64,000 nt of DNA from UBA1858 sp965227695 (GCA_965227695.1 OZ245760.1:2294001-2358000); one strand, 5' to 3'; shown: positions 1-9,590, numbered from the stretch's first letter. Notes: generated by a model from the letters alone, not told the origin. Numbers and translations: made by a program.

Positions 1-142
1 CCACCCGTGGAATAGGAACTTTATGAATTTTTCTAGGCGAGGGTATATCGACGATATTAAGCCTGTTATATACATATGTTAATGGCGGTATCAGCACAAT
101 GGCTGTAAACATGGCCACCAGGAATATCGTATAAAAAAGCAT
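1..142 (-). CDS. WecA/MraY-like glycosyl-1-phosphate transferase (partial, N-terminus only)
   Basis: The minus strand from an ATG at 142 encodes one hydrophobic segment followed by a DIPSPRKIHKVPIPRV stretch and then leaves the window. A D-x-P-x-x-R-K-x-H-x-x-P-(I/T)-P-R motif just after the first membrane helix is typical of the polyprenyl-phosphate sugar-1-phosphate transferase family (WecA, WbpL, TagO). Such enzymes start undecaprenyl-linked glycan synthesis at the inner membrane, which fits its place 11 bases after the exosortase gene in an exopolysaccharide locus. Only 47 codons are visible, so the sugar specificity and the catalytic aspartates cannot be judged. Confidence 0.75.
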   Translation of the reverse strand, partial: MLFYTIFLVAMFTAIVLIPPLTYVYNRLNIVDIPSPRKIHKVPIPRV

Positions 143-153
143 CGTTGACACCA

Positions 154-1740
154 CTAGTCCGGAACGTAATCCGGCAATACGGGCAACGTTTCCCTCAGGA
201 ATGACTGCACAATACTGTCTCCTTTATTGGCGTCCTCACCTTTCGGTAACGGGTATATCACGCGTATTAGCGCACCATCCGTACGACTACGTGTCAGGCC
301 ATCCCAGAATAAATACCACTTTACAAGATACTCATTAGTAAGATGTCTGTCGCGCTGTTTAAACCAGTAATACATTAGATAGCGCTGATCTCCTTGCCTG
401 ATCAACATACGACTGACATTTATCCGTTTTTGAATATCATCAGTGGCATAATCTATCACGACGGGCCTGCGGTCTGTAATTCTCCAGCCCGCGCCCGGCA
501 GACAGGAGCGAGGAGAATGGGCAGATTCACCTTTTCTTTGTGAGTCATAATAAGCAATGTACAATTCCAGCGCTCCCTGCTTACTTGTATAATTGGAAAG
601 CAGATAATCTTCAAACTTCAATGCATTAATAAACTGCGCTTCCATTGCCTTGCGGTGACTTTTCCATTCGGCAATTTCATCCGGAAACTGATTAAATGAG
701 GCTCTTGTCGGGATTTTTTCCTGCCTGTCAGGCAGGACAACATTTGAAATCGATACAATAACAATGGCCAGTACTGACAAATAAAATGGTACAGGGATAG
801 ACCTTTGCGTTACATGGTACTGTGTCATATCCAGCCTGGCCGGAGTTTCAATACTCAGTACTTCTCTTAGAGACTTGCCCGATGTCAATTTCGTCAGCAA
901 CCACATTTCGATCAGTAAAATTGCAAAGCAGATCATAAAAATAACCCATCCTTCAAAGTCATGAAGGAAACCCTCTGCCATGGCGATACCCCAGTGCTCA
1001 ACCAGCACTCCGATCACCCCGATACGGATACTGTTCATTAAAATTGTAATGGGTAATGTGGATGCGACAACTACACACTTCTTCCAGAAACTATCCTGGT
1101 AGAAATAGGCAGCAATAACACCCAGTGTCACCAGTGGAAACAGATACCTGAGCCCGTTACATGCTTCCACAACCTGCAGCTTGTACGTACCCAGATCAAT
1201 CACATTACCTTCAAGGTAGACACTAATACCAAAAAGACGAATAACTTCGACGCCTATATTCGAAGAGATTAGTTGCAGATAGGCTGACAGGTTATTGTAG
1301 ATAAAATTTGGCAGAGGAATGGTAAAAAACAACAGTGCGACGGGAAAAAAGTACAAGCCCATTTGCCGAACGCCCGAGAATGAGAGTACCAGGCCAAATA
1401 TCACGACAAGTAGTGCATACTTGATAATGACGTACAACGCACTCATCTCACCCAGCAACCAGAAGAATAACCCGGCGACAACAATAAGCGTTCCCCACCA
1501 TGAACCGGGAAAAGGCTGTTTTATTATTTGATTATTTTTCTGCCATACAATGAATAAAGAAATTAGGGGAATTAAATATGCATGGCTATATTCAGGAGTA
1601 TCCCATTTCTGAACGGCATGAATAATACCTTCCTGAAAAATAAAGTAGATGGAAATTAATCCAATCGCGAGCAAAATAAAATACAATACAGAAAACCTAT
1701 ATGCCTGCGGTTTTGTCGCGGAGTGTGTATCTAAACTCAT
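154..1740 (-). CDS. xrtD: Exosortase with fused EpsI domain (XrtD/XrtA type)
   Basis: This is a polytopic inner-membrane cysteine protease/transpeptidase predicted to process PEP-CTERM-like sorting signals. Residues 1-285 form the exosortase core with many hydrophobic helices. The presumed catalytic Cys194 lies in VVEACNGLR, with Arg239 in the NSIRI stretch and His260 in FLHDFEGW. Residues 300-528 are an EpsI-type periplasmic domain with the signature HSPRSCLPGAGW around residue 413. The length (528 residues) fits exosortase-EpsI fusions. Exosortases of this form include XrtA and the VPLPA-CTERM-specific XrtD. The only sorting signal in the window is VPLPA (gene at 27773), so XrtD is the better guess. 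It is last but one in the visible EPS run, downstream of the ATPase gene. Confidence 0.88.
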   Translation of the reverse strand: MSLDTHSATKPQAYRFSVLYFILLAIGLISIYFIFQEGIIHAVQKWDTPEYSHAYLIPLISLFIVWQKNNQIIKQPFPGSWWGTLIVVAGLFFWLLGEMSALYVIIKYALLVVIFGLVLSFSGVRQMGLYFFPVALLFFTIPLPNFIYNNLSAYLQLISSNIGVEVIRLFGISVYLEGNVIDLGTYKLQVVEACNGLRYLFPLVTLGVIAAYFYQDSFWKKCVVVASTLPITILMNSIRIGVIGVLVEHWGIAMAEGFLHDFEGWVIFMICFAILLIEMWLLTKLTSGKSLREVLSIETPARLDMTQYHVTQRSIPVPFYLSVLAIVIVSISNVVLPDRQEKIPTRASFNQFPDEIAEWKSHRKAMEAQFINALKFEDYLLSNYTSKQGALELYIAYYDSQRKGESAHSPRSCLPGAGWRITDRRPVVIDYATDDIQKRINVSRMLIRQGDQRYLMYYWFKQRDRHLTNEYLVKWYLFWDGLTRSRTDGALIRVIYPLPKGEDANKGDSIVQSFLRETLPVLPDYVPD

Positions 1741-1758
1741 GAATTACTCACAATTTTT

Positions 1759-2580
1759 CTAGAGAATACCAATTGCACCACTATTCTTCTTGTCCACTGC
1801 AACAGCCATCACAGTTTTCCAGTCAACAATTTCCAGTCCATCTGCAAATGCATAAATTAATGACAAATCACAAAACGTATTTGCAACGCGTGGCACACCT
1901 TTACTAATGTTAAATATCATTCTTATGGCTTTGTCGGTAAACAGGCCCCGGGTAGCGCCTGCAACCTTCAAACGATAATTGATATATTCCGACATCTGCT
2001 CCAAGTCTAGGGGAGACAAATGAAAGTCTGATGATATTCGCTGGGCAAACTGTCTCAATTCAGGCAGTCGTAATGTTTCACGAATTTCAGGCTGACCTGA
2101 CATAATTATCTGGAAGACATGATCCTTATCAGTATTGATATTCGAGATTACCCGGAGCTCTTCCAGCATTTTTGGCGTAAGATTCTGCGCTTCATCCACA
2201 ATAAGAATAGTGTTTTTACCGTGACGATATTGATCCAGCAGAAATGTTTCAAAGGTGTCAAGCTTTTCAATATTAGACTTGTTTTTGTATGCGAGACCGT
2301 ATGCATGCAGCACCAAATCGATCAGGTCGCCAAATGATTCGTGTGTACTGCTAATTAAACCAACGGCATAGCGCTCATCAAGATTGTTCAGCAAATAGCG
2401 AATAAGCGTGGTTTTTCCACATCCCACTTCCCCGCTGATCAGTGTAAAGCCGGATTCGTTCTGAATCCCGTATTCGAGCATACTTAAAGCCAGTTTATGC
2501 CCACGCGTGAAATATAAAAAACCCGGATCTGGCGATAGTTTAAACGGACTCTGTATTAACCCGAAATGCTCGTTATACAT
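1759..2580 (-). CDS. Exosortase/EPS-associated AAA ATPase (ExeA/GspA-like)
   Basis: A 273-residue cytoplasmic ATPase. Walker A is GEVGCGKT at residues 50-57 and Walker B is ILIVDEAQN with Asp129-Glu130. The N-terminal YNEHFGLIQSPFKLSPDP is typical of the general secretion ExeA-like ATPases that accompany exosortase EPS loci (the PEP-CTERM/XrtA-associated ATPase family). It lies 18 bases upstream of the exosortase gene and 29 bases after the kinase gene, so it is almost certainly cotranscribed. It lacks the C-terminal peptidoglycan-binding part of full ExeA. The exact role is unknown; control of polymer assembly or sorting by ATP hydrolysis is an inference. Confidence 0.88.
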   Translation of the reverse strand: MYNEHFGLIQSPFKLSPDPGFLYFTRGHKLALSMLEYGIQNESGFTLISGEVGCGKTTLIRYLLNNLDERYAVGLISSTHESFGDLIDLVLHAYGLAYKNKSNIEKLDTFETFLLDQYRHGKNTILIVDEAQNLTPKMLEELRVISNINTDKDHVFQIIMSGQPEIRETLRLPELRQFAQRISSDFHLSPLDLEQMSEYINYRLKVAGATRGLFTDKAIRMIFNISKGVPRVANTFCDLSLIYAFADGLEIVDWKTVMAVAVDKKNSGAIGIL

Positions 2581-2609
2581 AGTTCACTGTCATGCGTTGA
2601 CTCACCGGG

Positions 2610-3413
2610 TCAGTAATAGCCCAGTGTGGCGGGTTCGACAGAATCATTCATGACAACGCCGGCGATATTCACACCGTCAAGCATCTCGAGTGCTCTCTCA
2701 ATATCCTGCTTGTTGGTTCTACCCTCTCGTATGACCAATAATACGGCATCTACATGTGGCAAAAATGAAATCGCGTCATCACTGACCAGAATCGGTGGAA
2801 GATCAACAATAACAACAGCATTTTCCATTAGCGCGCTGGCCTCATTAAGGAGATGTTCACTTCTTGAAGTGGATAAATATTCTGACGAATCATGTAATGG
2901 TCGCACTGAGGGCGCAATAATCAGCCCATCCATATCCGGTGACACCAGAATTTCGGATAACGGTCTTTCCTGCTTGAAGTAGTCATCCAGGCCGTATTGT
3001 GGTTCATAACCATAATGGGAATGAACCGATGGTGTTAATAAATCAAGATCGAGCAGGACGGCATTATTTTTGCGGCTGTTGCCGATACTGATGGATAAAT
3101 TAATTGCTACGGTTGTTTTACCGTCGTCTTTGCCGGGACTGGTCACCGCGATCGTTGACCAGCCTTTTTCCTGCATGATGTGCATAAGACGGGTTCGCAG
3201 CACCTTATATGGCTGCAATATCTCTTCACGACTGGCACTGTTCAGTACACGGTTCTTTTCAAGTTTTAATGCATCAGGTGTAAATTTAGGAACCGAGAAA
3301 TTATGCGGATAGCTCACCTGGATTTTCGGCGGGGACTGACTCACTCCAGTGATGTCAGCCTGCTGCTTGCGCTGAGTACGTGCGATATCCAGTGCTTTTG
3401 AAATTTTATCCAT
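2610..3413 (-). CDS. EPS tyrosine autokinase (CpsD/CapB, BY-kinase family)
   Basis: A 267-residue BY-kinase cytoplasmic domain. The P-loop is SPGKDDGKTT at residues 92-101, the Walker A' stretch is AVLLDLDLL, and the Walker B-like stretch is AVVIVDLPP. The C-terminus is short and ends in a Tyr pair (GYY), less than the long tyrosine cluster of Wzc. In this family the kinase partners with a separate Wzz/GumC membrane protein and controls polysaccharide chain length by cycling autophosphorylation. The Wzz-like gene is directly upstream (18-base gap) and acts as the likely membrane activator. Confidence 0.88.
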   Translation of the reverse strand: MDKISKALDIARTQRKQQADITGVSQSPPKIQVSYPHNFSVPKFTPDALKLEKNRVLNSASREEILQPYKVLRTRLMHIMQEKGWSTIAVTSPGKDDGKTTVAINLSISIGNSRKNNAVLLDLDLLTPSVHSHYGYEPQYGLDDYFKQERPLSEILVSPDMDGLIIAPSVRPLHDSSEYLSTSRSEHLLNEASALMENAVVIVDLPPILVSDDAISFLPHVDAVLLVIREGRTNKQDIERALEMLDGVNIAGVVMNDSVEPATLGYY

Positions 3414-3431
3414 AATTGATCGGGTATACGT

Positions 3432-5207
3432 TTATATTTTTCTTAAAACTTTATAAAAAAGCACGTCCAGTGGAAGATATAGAAAGTGTATCAGGGCAAG
3501 CCCCACCATCCCCACAATGAATAACAGGACAACAATCAGCCATTTGATGTTCTTTGATTTAGACACCTCTTCGATGGTATACATGGTTGGCAATACCGCC
3601 AGTGGCATATAACCGGTCAACTTCAATACGGTTGAACGGTCATATACGGCATCATCGGTACTTTCCCTCAACAGCACCATGCCTAATGCGGCGATTCCAC
3701 TCAGAATTACCCCAAGAATCAGTATCGCGGGCCGGTTGGGACTGACTGGCTGCTCAGGTAACAGTGGCGGCTCAATAATGGTAAAACGTTCACCCTGTTT
3801 ATCCATCTCCAGAGACTCGCCAATTTTGGCTTCAGATAACTTTGCCTTGATATCAACGTACTTCGCACGTGCATTATCATAGTCTCGAACCAGTGCACGG
3901 TATTTACGCTCCACTTCGGGCGATTCCACAAGCCTTTGTTCAAGCATGCGCATTTTTGACTGTAATGAGGCCCTTGTCACTTTGAGACTGCTTATTTCTG
4001 ATTGGGCCGCATCTAGCTGGGCCAGCAGTTGTGTATAAGCAGGATTTGAGATCTCACCCGGATTATTTCGTGCCGCGGAAATCCCCGGCTTCGATGCAAG
4101 GCTCTCTTCAAGCGAGGCAATCGATCGTTGAAGAGACTTTACATCAGGATGATTACCAGAGTATTTCAGCCGGGCTTGTTCGAGCTGTTGTTTGAGCAAC
4201 TGTAACTCGGCCCGCATTTCCCTGACGCCACCACCCGAAGCACCGTCAGCGTCCTGCTCAAGTGCTTTGATTTCTCTTTTAATACGTAATATATCGGGAT
4301 GTTCGGGTGCATAAATCCCTGACAGCTGAGCCAGTTCTATACGAAGGATTTTGAGGCGATCACCAGACCCAAGCAGTCTTTCGCCTTCCTGGCTATACAG
4401 GGCCTGGTGAGGGTTCATTTGCGCTAACTCAGACTCGAGATATATTTTACGTTCCTTGAGTGTTCTTAACTGCTGATCAATCTGTTTAATTTCCTGATCG
4501 GTGCGATCCATCAGGTTAAGATTCATCGATACCAGTTCCGGCAACTTCTCCACATTACCGGTTTTGAATTCCGCCAACTGCTCTTCAAGCCGGGTGATGT
4601 CACTCTCCAGTTTACTTGCTTCTTCTTGCAAAAATTCGGTGGCATCCTGTGCCTTTTGTGTGCGTTCTTTAATATTTTCATTGAGGAACAGACCAGTGAT
4701 CTCGTTGGCCACTTTATGCGCCAGCGTGGGCGATTCGTGCTCATAAGATACTTTAAAGGCAATTGTCGCCTGAACAGGACGCCCGCTGCGCGGATCAATG
4801 ACATCGGCACTGATAAAGTCAAGCGAAATCGCATCACGTATGGTTTCAAGGACAACTTCGCGTGGCTCTTCTTCAAGCAGATCCTGGTAAAGATTAAATT
4901 TTTCGATAATCTCAAACAGGTTGGTTGACGTCATGACACGCTGCTGAATAATTTGCAGCCGCTGATCGGCGAACGTGGTAATGGTTGAGCGTACAAAATC
5001 CTGGGGAATTTCCTGTTGCTCAATCAGGATAGTCCCGGCTGACTGATACTTTGCAGGCAACAGAAAAGCCAGTAACAGTGTCAGAACAACCAGAATGCCT
5101 GCGGTGATCATGGCTGCGACTTTGCGCCGTTTTAAAGCGCGCAGCCAGTCCGACAGACTTTTTTCTGACTCCAGTGCCTCATCAAATTCGGGGTTAACAG
5201 TATTCAT
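3432..5207 (-). CDS. Wzz/GumC-type polysaccharide chain-length determinant
   Basis: A 591-residue inner-membrane polysaccharide co-polymerase. There is a transmembrane segment near residues 33-52, then a Wzz motif region (AKYQSAGTILIEQQEIP), a long periplasmic coiled coil with heptads between about 180 and 460, a P-rich stretch PPLLPEQPVSPNRP before a second membrane segment near 490-510, and a further hydrophobic pair at 550-585. The proline-rich motif before the C-terminal helix is characteristic of the family. It should bridge the cytoplasmic tyrosine kinase and the Wza-like outer-membrane exporter encoded beside it. The C-terminal segment after the last kinase-contact helix is short, consistent with the kinase being a separate protein. 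Confidence 0.9.
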   Translation of the reverse strand: MNTVNPEFDEALESEKSLSDWLRALKRRKVAAMITAGILVVLTLLLAFLLPAKYQSAGTILIEQQEIPQDFVRSTITTFADQRLQIIQQRVMTSTNLFEIIEKFNLYQDLLEEEPREVVLETIRDAISLDFISADVIDPRSGRPVQATIAFKVSYEHESPTLAHKVANEITGLFLNENIKERTQKAQDATEFLQEEASKLESDITRLEEQLAEFKTGNVEKLPELVSMNLNLMDRTDQEIKQIDQQLRTLKERKIYLESELAQMNPHQALYSQEGERLLGSGDRLKILRIELAQLSGIYAPEHPDILRIKREIKALEQDADGASGGGVREMRAELQLLKQQLEQARLKYSGNHPDVKSLQRSIASLEESLASKPGISAARNNPGEISNPAYTQLLAQLDAAQSEISSLKVTRASLQSKMRMLEQRLVESPEVERKYRALVRDYDNARAKYVDIKAKLSEAKIGESLEMDKQGERFTIIEPPLLPEQPVSPNRPAILILGVILSGIAALGMVLLRESTDDAVYDRSTVLKLTGYMPLAVLPTMYTIEEVSKSKNIKWLIVVLLFIVGMVGLALIHFLYLPLDVLFYKVLRKI

Positions 5208-5215
5208 ATGGTTTT

Positions 5216-6388
5216 CTAGAGACGTTTGCGGTCGCCCTGATAGCGCACACCTATCAAGACGGCATCAGAGTCAGCATCGACAGTATCGGTTGAAGACTCG
5301 ATTTCCTGGTCGCGATGCCTGAACTGACCAGTCACATACCAGTGTGGTGTCAGCCGATAATCTGCACCGAGAGAAATGGTCCAGTATTCGCGATCGGCGT
5401 CCGTATTATTATTGACTGATTCATCTTCAAACCAGTGAAGATCCGCACTTGTTGTTAAGCGACTGCTCAATGCTTTTCTGTAGCCAAGCCTGATATCGGT
5501 TCTTTCATTGACATCGCCGTCCGCACTGGGTTCAAGGGTATTGGTTAATTCCGCACTAAATGTGGACCGCTGTGACTCCCTGATCACGCCAACTTCATAT
5601 GTACCACCCGTGTCATCATCCCTGCTAATCACTCCCAACGGCGCGCGTTTAAAATGGGACTTGCGATACCCCCCGCCGACATGTCCGCGCCATATTTCAT
5701 TGATGACTTTGTCATAGCGGATATTTGCCCCATTGGTTTCGACGTCACTGGTGAACGTATCCGCCTCGTAATCCGAATGATAAACGCTGACAGTCACGGT
5801 GTTATGCTCATCAAAATTATGCACCACACCTGCATTAACACCCTGAACACTGTATTCTGTGAGTGACACCGGAATGGTATTCGGGAAGTCCACCTCACGA
5901 TAATTACCACCCACGAATAGCTGGGTATTCTCCATTAATACATAGCTGTATTGGGATGTCAGCACCTTATCAACACGCCGGTTAACATCTTCAAAGAAGC
6001 CGGTGTCCTGCAATTCGGTAAACTGGGAAGACTGTCTTAAATACTCACCATCGAGTGTCAGCTGCGAGCGTTCGCCGGTCCATCTGCCGCCGGCATAAAG
6101 AAGTTGATCATCACTATCGACACCACGCTCATCACTGCCATCATAGCGCACAGATCTGAGTGCCCCCTTGACATAAACTTCACTAATCTCGGTAACATTC
6201 GACAGTTTGATATCAAGGCGCGCATCGGCACCCGCCACACCTTTTTCATTGTCACTGCGCAATCGCTTGTTACTATCCGCTTCGACACGGGAATTGAATG
6301 TGGTCTGACTATACCATTCACCCGCCATTGAGTTTGTGCATAATGACAGCAGACAAGTGGCAACAAAAACAGCGCGTATATTGATCAT
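5216..6388 (-). CDS. Outer-membrane beta-barrel protein of the EPS/exosortase locus
   Basis: A secreted protein of about 390 residues with a signal peptide ending TNSMA/GEW. The rest shows alternating hydrophobic/polar strands rich in Tyr, Arg, Asp and Thr, and ends in a strand of the type VLIGVRYQGDRKRL. It resembles the outer-membrane proteins (BBP2-like family) that sit between wza and wzz genes in exosortase-type EPS clusters. The open frame can be extended to a GTG at 6403, but the ATG at 6388 has GGA six bases upstream and begins directly before the signal peptide, so I prefer it. The barrel may help polymer export or retention; no catalytic motif is visible. Confidence 0.75.
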   Translation of the reverse strand: MINIRAVFVATCLLSLCTNSMAGEWYSQTTFNSRVEADSNKRLRSDNEKGVAGADARLDIKLSNVTEISEVYVKGALRSVRYDGSDERGVDSDDQLLYAGGRWTGERSQLTLDGEYLRQSSQFTELQDTGFFEDVNRRVDKVLTSQYSYVLMENTQLFVGGNYREVDFPNTIPVSLTEYSVQGVNAGVVHNFDEHNTVTVSVYHSDYEADTFTSDVETNGANIRYDKVINEIWRGHVGGGYRKSHFKRAPLGVISRDDDTGGTYEVGVIRESQRSTFSAELTNTLEPSADGDVNERTDIRLGYRKALSSRLTTSADLHWFEDESVNNNTDADREYWTISLGADYRLTPHWYVTGQFRHRDQEIESSTDTVDADSDAVLIGVRYQGDRKRL

Positions 6389-6406
6389 AGTAATTCCGTG
6401 CACGGG

Positions 6407-6958
6407 TTAAGGAACGAGGACAGTATCGCCACTTTGCAGAATAATATTCTGTTGCAGATTCCTGCCTTTTTCCATGTCACTGTATCGAAATTCAATTGAC
6501 TTCAGGCGCCCTGATTCACGCCGCATAATCTTGATATCGTTAAGTGCCGCAAATGCTGTTGCACCTCCGGCCATGCCAAGCGCCTGCAGGACATCCACAT
6601 TTTGATTAAAAGGATATACTCCCGGGCGATTCACTTTACCCACGACATAAATAAGATTTCCGTTAAGCTCCTGAAGTGCCACATTCACCTGGACATCCGG
6701 GATTAATTTCGCCAGTTTTGAGGTAATAATTTGACGCACATCTTCGACTGTTTTGCCTTTCACTTGTATGTCACCCACCAGGGGGAACGAAATGCCACCA
6801 TCCGGGCGTACCAGAACAGGCTGTTGCAGGTCCGTTTCTTTCCAGACAGACACGGTCAGCACGTCACCGGGTTGCAGAGTATACCCTTTGGCATCGGCAA
6901 GCCCCGCTTGAACATTAAATAACAGTGGCAGCAGTGAAATGAGAATATATTTTTTCAT
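6407..6958 (-). CDS. Wza/GumB-type polysaccharide export protein
   Basis: A periplasmic/outer-membrane polysaccharide export protein of about 183 residues from the ATG at 6958, which is preceded by AGGA at proper spacing; the frame extends to 6985 without a good ribosome site. The signal peptide is MKKYILISLLPLL... ending near GLADA. A poly_export domain (GYTLQPGDVLTVSVWKE, VRPDGGISFPLVGDI) is followed by one SLBB domain (VYVVGKVNRPGVYPF-like). There is no lipobox cysteine, unlike classical Wza, and it is shorter than Wza, as in exosortase-associated export proteins. It is the first gene of the EPS run, just downstream of a Fur-box-like promoter region. Confidence 0.88.
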   Translation of the reverse strand: MKKYILISLLPLLFNVQAGLADAKGYTLQPGDVLTVSVWKETDLQQPVLVRPDGGISFPLVGDIQVKGKTVEDVRQIITSKLAKLIPDVQVNVALQELNGNLIYVVGKVNRPGVYPFNQNVDVLQALGMAGGATAFAALNDIKIMRRESGRLKSIEFRYSDMEKGRNLQQNIILQSGDTVLVP

Positions 6959-7097
6959 AATTATCCTGACATTGATTGGACGCATATTCTACGCATAAGA
7001 TGTTTCACAAATGTAACAAATTTGACAGACCGACATCGGGCTAAACCGCACAAAATACAGTAACTAGCGAGAAAATCAGTGAGTTGCAGGATTTGCT

Positions 7098-7123
7098 ATT
7101 CTACTTAATGAGAATAATACTCA
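7098..7123 (-). promoter_or_regulatory. Fur-box-like palindrome with overlapping -10 element, upstream of the EPS operon
   Basis: Positions 7109-7123 read TGAGAATAATACTCA, matching the 7-1-7 Fur consensus TGATAAT-N-ATTATCA at 12 of 14 positions. It lies inside a longer inverted repeat AATGAG...CTCATT. On the minus strand a possible -10 (TAGAAT) lies at 7098-7103, immediately downstream of the palindrome, so bound Fur would cover the promoter. The first gene starts about 140 bases further on at 6958. Assignment rests on sequence match only. Confidence 0.5.
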
Positions 7124-7188
7124 TTTTCATATATTTTGAGAATAGTTGCTGGCGAAGAATGGCTGGTTTGTTAAATATTGTATATTTT

Positions 7189-7821
7189 TTATTCAGTTTT
7201 TTCCGGAAGCGTATATTGCTGATCTTCAATCATATAAGTGTAATCATCAACCAGATTCTCAATGCGTACCCTTTTAATTTGAGTAAACGGCTCTTTTTGA
7301 CCGGCCCTGTCCCAAAACCCCTTGCTTTGGTAGCTGTCCAGTAGCTCAAAGCCCAATTTTGATAACTCGACATTATTGGTGGCACAGGTATTTAATTGTT
7401 TTTCGAGCCTGGCAATCGTTTGACGCCGTTGCTCGTTCTCATCTTCTACCGTTCTGAGGTTAGCAATAGTTTCGCGGAACTTTGCAATCAACTCTTCCAT
7501 TTTCAACTTAGCATTCTCAAGTCGCTCGCGTAAGGCGTCTGAAAGCGCCGCTTTATTTGACAACTGCTTTTCAGTGGAACCGAGCTGTGAAGTCATTTGC
7601 TCGTTCTCACTGGTGGCTTTTTCCAGCTCCTGTTCGAGTGTTTTAATCTGGCTTTTTAATTTTGCATTCTCGGCGTTCAAACGGGTGCGTTCCGCGCCGA
7701 GTTGCTGGATTAATGCCTGTGCCTGGGAGTTACTGCCATCACGCGGCGATGAGCTGAATACAGTCTGCGTTTGCAGGAATAGTACAATACCTATCGCACA
7801 GTATATAAGCTTGATATTCAT
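7189..7821 (-). CDS. Periplasmic coiled-coil protein of unknown function
   Basis: A 210-residue protein with a cleavable signal peptide (ending TVFSS/SPRD), a long heptad-rich coiled coil from about residue 35 to 135 (many Glu, Lys, Leu, Gln), a Cys near the end of the coil, and a short C-terminal region with DRAGQKEPFTQIKRVRIENLVDDY. I do not recognise a family. It begins 5 bases after the porin gene and is the last gene in the TpsB-TpsA-ExbB-ExbD-TonB-porin run. A periplasmic scaffold or spacer role for the TonB/porin products is an inference from location and structure. Confidence 0.7.
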   Translation of the reverse strand: MNIKLIYCAIGIVLFLQTQTVFSSSPRDGSNSQAQALIQQLGAERTRLNAENAKLKSQIKTLEQELEKATSENEQMTSQLGSTEKQLSNKAALSDALRERLENAKLKMEELIAKFRETIANLRTVEDENEQRRQTIARLEKQLNTCATNNVELSKLGFELLDSYQSKGFWDRAGQKEPFTQIKRVRIENLVDDYTYMIEDQQYTLPEKTE

Positions 7822-7826
7822 AACAT

Positions 7827-9590
7827 CTAGTAACGCGCATTGAGATCAAGTTGTATGACATCAATGCCAAACTTGCAGTTCACGTTGGGATCTGACTGAC
7901 AGGAATCATCGTCAATCACAATACCATCAATTTCATTGGCAGACCGGTAACTCAGGCTTAACCAGGTATTGTTGGCGATACCAAGGTTACCGCCGATCTC
8001 CCAGCCCTCAGCATCTGTCCCTCCAAGATGAAAATCTGAATCGGTAAATGCATCAAGCACTGCGTCACGTTCCAGGTATTTATAGGCCGCAAACAGATTC
8101 CAGTGACCAAAACTGGCAATGCGTGGCCAGCCAAAGTCCATTCTGAAGTGATAACCTACATCTCCCGTTTCAACATCAGTACCAACCCTCTTAGCCACTT
8201 CGCTGGAACGATAGCCAATATTCTTGACATAATCGGCAGTCAACCCCAGCTGATAGGGTGCAAAGTAAGTGGACTCATAGCGTGCGGTTAAATTAATCAG
8301 GTCATAGTCGGCCGCCAGTGCAAAGAAACGATCATCATTACTAGTCAGACCATCACCACCGCGATCGAATGGGCTGATTAAACTAAATACACTATTGCCT
8401 TTTTGAATCGACTCCGGCCGCGAAGCATTAAATTCATCAACATCTCGTGGTGTCGGGTCTGCCTGCACGTTGACATAGTTGTAATAGGCTGCCGCAAGAC
8501 TAAATGACGACTGATTGGCAAAATTCCAGTGCGTGCCGAGCTGGCCTCCAAACAGCCACTTATCACGACTGGATGAAGTATCGTATTCTTCCAGCGGGAA
8601 AGCACCGAATGTGAGAAATACTTGCTTGTTGCCAAATTCTGTTCCGTACAGATCATTACTTCCCAATGTAAAAGTTCCCGTGGCCGCGAGACCTTCAAAA
8701 CCCAAATCATCATCCCATACCAGATCCGTGCTCATCCACGGGTTTGGCATGCGTCCTGCGTAAGCTGTCAACCAGTGAAGCGGCCCCTGGTCGGAGCCCT
8801 GGTATTTAATATAAGCCTGATCCAGGGTGATGTCATAACGATTGCCTCCCTCGCCCAGGGTCTGATTCGTTGATACCGGGTTACTGGTATTGCCGGTCGT
8901 CACTCGCACTTTTGTACTGAATTCATTATTGATTTCCGCATCAAGGTTTAAACGCATTCGAATACGTTCACGTGTTCTGTCCTCGTCGGTCACCAGAAAT
9001 TCATCGAAGCCGTCGTTTGTTGTAACACCGGTGATGTCTGCCTGTGTAAAAGGTCCGCTGTCATTGAACTCACTGACACTTAAATAAGGATTATTCGCAT
9101 CACCAGGGGCAGGATTCCCGCTGTCATACAAATCACCCTGTGCACGCACGCGCATATCGCCACTGATTTTTATCCGGTTCAGCCAGCCCGGCAAGGCATC
9201 CTTGACACCCCAGCGTTCACGCTTGGCCTGAGAGACAACATCAGCAACCACCTCGGCCTTAAGTTCACTGCGCACCTGGTTACGGATTTCTTCTTTGACA
9301 ATATCCGGCACATACTGCACCCGCACAACATCCTCAGGCACTTCTTTTTCAGCACGAGCTGCAGCAACTTCTTCCTGTGCTTTATCTTGCGCCTGTTGCA
9401 CCAGCGCACGTGCCTGCTCCTCTGACATCACTCCTTGCTGCACAAGCGTCTGAAGAAGATTGACTACCGTATTGCGCAATACGGTCAGGTCTTCTTTTTC
9501 GTCTGCAAACATCCCGGATGAGAACAACAGGCCTGCGGATAAGATCACGCTTGTAAATAGTGGCTTGAGTATCTGTTTGATTGATTTCAT
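7827..9590 (-). CDS. Putative porin with N-terminal coiled coil
   Basis: A 587-residue outer-membrane protein. The signal peptide ends near SSGMFA/DEKED. Residues 30-125 form a predicted coiled coil (LLQTLVQQGVMSEEQARALVQQAQDKAQEE...). A barrel follows from about 135 (IKISGDMRVRAQGDLY) to the C-terminal strand VIQLDLNARY. The N-terminal helix plus DMRVR entry strand is typical of the putative porin family Porin_5. The substrate is unknown. Its place directly after tonB, exbD and exbB suggests it works with the TonB module or with the adhesin at the outer membrane, though porins of this family are not themselves TonB-dependent and no plug domain is visible. Confidence 0.78.
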   Translation of the reverse strand: MKSIKQILKPLFTSVILSAGLLFSSGMFADEKEDLTVLRNTVVNLLQTLVQQGVMSEEQARALVQQAQDKAQEEVAAARAEKEVPEDVVRVQYVPDIVKEEIRNQVRSELKAEVVADVVSQAKRERWGVKDALPGWLNRIKISGDMRVRAQGDLYDSGNPAPGDANNPYLSVSEFNDSGPFTQADITGVTTNDGFDEFLVTDEDRTRERIRMRLNLDAEINNEFSTKVRVTTGNTSNPVSTNQTLGEGGNRYDITLDQAYIKYQGSDQGPLHWLTAYAGRMPNPWMSTDLVWDDDLGFEGLAATGTFTLGSNDLYGTEFGNKQVFLTFGAFPLEEYDTSSSRDKWLFGGQLGTHWNFANQSSFSLAAAYYNYVNVQADPTPRDVDEFNASRPESIQKGNSVFSLISPFDRGGDGLTSNDDRFFALAADYDLINLTARYESTYFAPYQLGLTADYVKNIGYRSSEVAKRVGTDVETGDVGYHFRMDFGWPRIASFGHWNLFAAYKYLERDAVLDAFTDSDFHLGGTDAEGWEIGGNLGIANNTWLSLSYRSANEIDGIVIDDDSCQSDPNVNCKFGIDVIQLDLNARY

